Source: Romboutsia lituseburensis DSM 797 (GTDB lineage: Bacteria; Bacillota; Clostridia; Peptostreptococcales; Peptostreptococcaceae). Taken from it: 50,435 bases of DNA. Under the pieces are notes generated by a model. The model was not told the origin of the DNA, did no database searches, and was given only the letters and a program-made list of their open reading frames with translations. A program made the position numbers and the translations under genes. The stretch is taken from NCBI RefSeq assembly GCF_900103615.1, contig NZ_FNGW01000014.1, positions 1-50,435 of the forward strand, in the 5' to 3' direction. This document shows, in pieces, positions 48,471 through 50,435 of this stretch. Within the stretch, counting starts at the first letter, position 1. Each line of letters begins with the position of its first letter.

Positions 48471-49148
48471 GTGGATACATTTGGAAAAAGACTCAAAGAA
48501 GAAAGAATTAGTAAAAGATTGACGCAACAAGATGTTGCAGACATTTTCCATTTAAATAAAAGTTCTATAAGTAGGTACGAGAAAGATCAACAAGTGCCTG
48601 ATGTAGCTACTATACAGAAAATGGCTAATTATTTTGGGGTTACAACTGATTATTTATTAGGAAATAAAAACAAAAAAACTGATGATACTGACTTATTTAA
48701 CTTAAAAGGGGACGTTAGATTCCTAAAAAAAGTAAAAGAAGATGAAATGGTAAAGATACCAGTTTTAGGGGTTATAAAAGCAGGCATACCAATGTTTGCA
48801 GAAGAAAATATAATCGACTATGAGTATGTACATCAGGAGGAGTTAGTAATGGGGGAAGAATATTTCTATTTACAAATAAAGGGAGACAGCATGATAAATG
48901 CGGGAATACCGGACGGGAGTAGAGTTTTAATCAGAAAGCAAAACTTTATAGAAAGTGATGGCGAAATAATGGCCGTAAGAGTTAACGGTGATGAAGCTAC
49001 ATTAAAAAGGGTTTATAGACAACAAAGTGGGTTAGTTTTACAAAGTGAAAATTCAAAATATGGTCCTATGTTTTTCCCAGCTAGCGATGTAGATACTGGA
49101 TACGTCGGAATAATAGGTAAAGCTATAAAGGTCGAAATAAAATTATAA
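48471..49148 (+). CDS. LexA-like (S24) phage repressor
   Basis: The start is GTG at 48471 with GGAGGTG 9 nt upstream; an earlier in-frame ATG at 48453 is before that site. The 225 residues include an N-terminal XRE helix-turn-helix (TQQDVADIFHLNKSSISRYE) and a C-terminal S24 peptidase domain: Ala-Gly cleavage site (KAG, 104-105), Ser140 (KGDSM) and Lys179. On DNA damage, RecA-stimulated self-cleavage would induce the prophage. It binds the operators beside its promoter. Confidence 0.93.
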   Translation: MDTFGKRLKEERISKRLTQQDVADIFHLNKSSISRYEKDQQVPDVATIQKMANYFGVTTDYLLGNKNKKTDDTDLFNLKGDVRFLKKVKEDEMVKIPVLGVIKAGIPMFAEENIIDYEYVHQEELVMGEEYFYLQIKGDSMINAGIPDGSRVLIRKQNFIESDGEIMAVRVNGDEATLKRVYRQQSGLVLQSENSKYGPMFFPASDVDTGYVGIIGKAIKVEIKL

Positions 49149-49162
49149 CGATATAAAAGAAG

Positions 49163-50305
49163 GTGATTGACATCAATATAAAATCAGCTTTTATAAGAGA
49201 AAGAAATGGTAATTTCAATGTTATTATAGAATACTTTGATGAAGCTAGTAATAAATGTAAGCAAAGAAGTCAAGGGAAATATAAAACTAAAAAAGAAGCT
49301 CAAAAACAATTAATAGAACTAAAAAATAATATAAATAAAAATAAAAGTGTTATCTGTAAAGATATTACACTTGTACAAAGATGTTATGCTTATGTAAAAG
49401 AAAATGAAGATACATGGTCTCATTATACAGTAACTAATCGTTTAAGCTGGATAAGGAATCATTTTGAACCTTACTGGAAAAATACTTTATTAAAAGACGT
49501 TACTGTAAGTAACTTACAAAAATTTGTTAATATTATTTTCAAAAGATTTACTGCTGAAAGTTCAAAGGTAAGGTATGGATTTTTAAGAGCTATTTTAGCT
49601 GAGTGTTATCGGTTAAGAGAAATACCAGAAAATCCTTGCGACTTTATAAAGCTACCAAAGGTAAAAGATACTTTTGAAGCTGAAGTTTATACTAAAGAAG
49701 AAGTTAAAACTCTAATTGATGCTTTAAATCAGCACATAATAGAGCCGCCAATTTTACTAATGGTCTTACTTGGATTACGTTTTGGAGAGGCTTGCGGTCT
49801 TAGATGGTCTGATATTGACTTTGATAATAACATAATAAATGTAAATCAAATTATAACATATAAGCCTAAATATGGTTTTGAATTTAAAGATCCTAAAACA
49901 GAAAGTTCTAAAAGGTCATTACATGCACCTAGTGAGCTTATGCAGAAATTAAGGAAATTAAAAAACGATCAAAATAAATTAAAACTTCAAAGTAAACTGG
50001 AAAACAAATATGACTTAGTATGTCTTAATGGAAATTTAAATCCATGGACTAATCCAAACTTAACAACTGCATATAAAAGATTATTGAAAGCTAATAATCT
50101 AAAGCAAATAAGGTTACATGATTTAAGGCACACAAATGCAACTTTAATGTTATTATCTGGAACTAATATGAAAACTGTTAGTAGTAGATTAGGTCACACA
50201 GATATTAAAATTTCTATGAATACATATAGCCATGTTTTAGAGGAAATGGATAAAGATGCATCTAATAATTTAAGTCAAATTTTATTTGATTCAAAGTCAG
50301 TTTAA
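49163..50305 (+). CDS. int: Tyrosine integrase
   Basis: The protein (380 residues from GTG; exact start uncertain because the SD-like AAGG touches it) has an N-terminal arm-binding domain, a core-binding SAM-like domain (about 70-165) and a catalytic domain with R206 (GLRFGEA), K250, H319-x-x-R322 (HDLRH), H345 (LGHTD) and Y355. It integrates and excises the prophage at att. Direct repeats likely to be arm sites begin in its last codons. Confidence 0.93.
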   Translation: MIDINIKSAFIRERNGNFNVIIEYFDEASNKCKQRSQGKYKTKKEAQKQLIELKNNINKNKSVICKDITLVQRCYAYVKENEDTWSHYTVTNRLSWIRNHFEPYWKNTLLKDVTVSNLQKFVNIIFKRFTAESSKVRYGFLRAILAECYRLREIPENPCDFIKLPKVKDTFEAEVYTKEEVKTLIDALNQHIIEPPILLMVLLGLRFGEACGLRWSDIDFDNNIINVNQIITYKPKYGFEFKDPKTESSKRSLHAPSELMQKLRKLKNDQNKLKLQSKLENKYDLVCLNGNLNPWTNPNLTTAYKRLLKANNLKQIRLHDLRHTNATLMLLSGTNMKTVSSRLGHTDIKISMNTYSHVLEEMDKDASNNLSQILFDSKSV

Positions 50306-50341
50306 TTGTCAGTCAATAAAATGTCAGTTAACATTGTCAGT
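50294..50341. repeat. Four GTCAGT direct repeats (putative integrase arm sites)
   Basis: GTCAGT words at 50296, 50308, 50323 and 50336; three carry ATTGTCAGT or AATGTCAGT. They start inside the integrase 3' end and match the two repeats near position 62-83, on the other side of the proposed core. Confidence 0.55.
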
Positions 50342-50369
50342 TAATTTTATACGATTCCAATAAAATAAA

Positions 50370-50414
50370 AGTAAGTAATATACTACGTTATAAAACTTTA
50401 GTATATTACTTACT
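50370..50414. other. 15-bp inverted repeat in the attP region
   Basis: AGTAAGTAATATACT (50370-50384) and AGTATATTACTTACT (50400-50414) are perfect inverted repeats around a 15-nt centre. Low GC and no T run argue against a terminator. They may be the inverted core-type sites where the integrase recombines. Confidence 0.5.
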
Positions 50415-50435
50415 AGTTAAATCTTACTCGTATAC

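Noticed and set aside
50370-50414. Terminator of the integrase gene
   Set aside because: The stem is AT-rich with few G-C pairs and is not followed by a T run; an attP core role fits better.
1-50435. CRISPR arrays
   Set aside because: No regularly spaced near-identical repeats with unique spacers were seen on either strand.

Overview
The window is a temperate siphophage genome from a low-GC Clostridia host. The base composition, AGA/ATA-rich codons, TcdR-family sigma factor, clostridial-type endolysin and secreted proteins with cell-wall-binding repeats all point that way; I would guess a Peptostreptococcaceae or Clostridium host, without being able to prove it. The two ends look like one circle cut open. 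Copies of ATTGTCAGT-like repeats lie just inside both ends, beside the integrase, as arm-type sites flanking an attP would. Joining the last base to the first also creates a 16-bp perfect palindrome. Two consensus DnaA boxes sit at 114-133.

Layout. 1-4.1 kb: attP/arm repeats, DnaA boxes, then a plasmid- or conjugation-like block (TraG/VirD4-type ATPase, two small membrane proteins, a zinc-knuckle peptide, a ribbon-helix-helix protein and a divergent 21-aa peptide). 4.1-10 kb: lysogenic-conversion cargo for the host surface (lipoprotein, secreted metallo-hydrolase with wall-binding repeats, secreted amidase with a paralogous lipoprotein), next to a 60-bp relic of the endolysin 3' end. 10-12.6 kb: endolysin, holin, a 241-aa protein with no signal peptide, and a TcdR/UviA-like sigma factor, with a matching promoter directly upstream of the 241-aa gene. 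12.6-32.7 kb, all on the minus strand: late structural genes in the usual order when read from 32.7 kb down (terminase, portal, MuF-like protein, scaffold, decoration protein, capsid, connectors, tail tube, chaperones, tape measure, Dit, Gp37-like, receptor-binding protein, XkdX). Two accessory genes are inserted (a DUF1643 protein and a DUF2829/Tad2-like protein). 32.7-35.6 kb: accessory cluster (membrane protein; overlapping RNase D-like exonuclease and membrane PLD-like pair) and a structured, gene-free RNA-like segment with its own terminator. 35.6-48.3 kb: early genes (ArpU, RusA, DUF5662, Spo0E-like, dUTPase, replisome organizer, MBL hydrolase, RecT, SbcC-like ATPase, Rha/KilAC antirepressor, Cro-like). 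48.3-50.4 kb on the plus strand: LexA-like repressor and tyrosine integrase, with a cluster of 17-bp operators.

The most unusual features concern gene expression. (1) The receptor-binding protein gene ends in an exact copy of the RF2 (prfB) +1 frameshift signal: GGAGG, 3 nt, CTT TGA C. The shift fuses it to a 309-aa C-terminal domain. (2) The tape-measure gene is split by a 265-nt group I intron with no endonuclease inside. (3) The capsid gene ends in overlapping proline codons, and a +1 slip there would add a 56-aa Rho_N-like tail. (4) The second tail chaperone is also in the +1 frame. (5) The sigma factor / cargo / holin arrangement resembles the TcdR-toxin-TcdE and UviA-bacteriocin-UviB plans. 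(6) A folded RNA-like segment of about 230 nt lies between the late activator gene and a late region that contains several intrinsic terminators.
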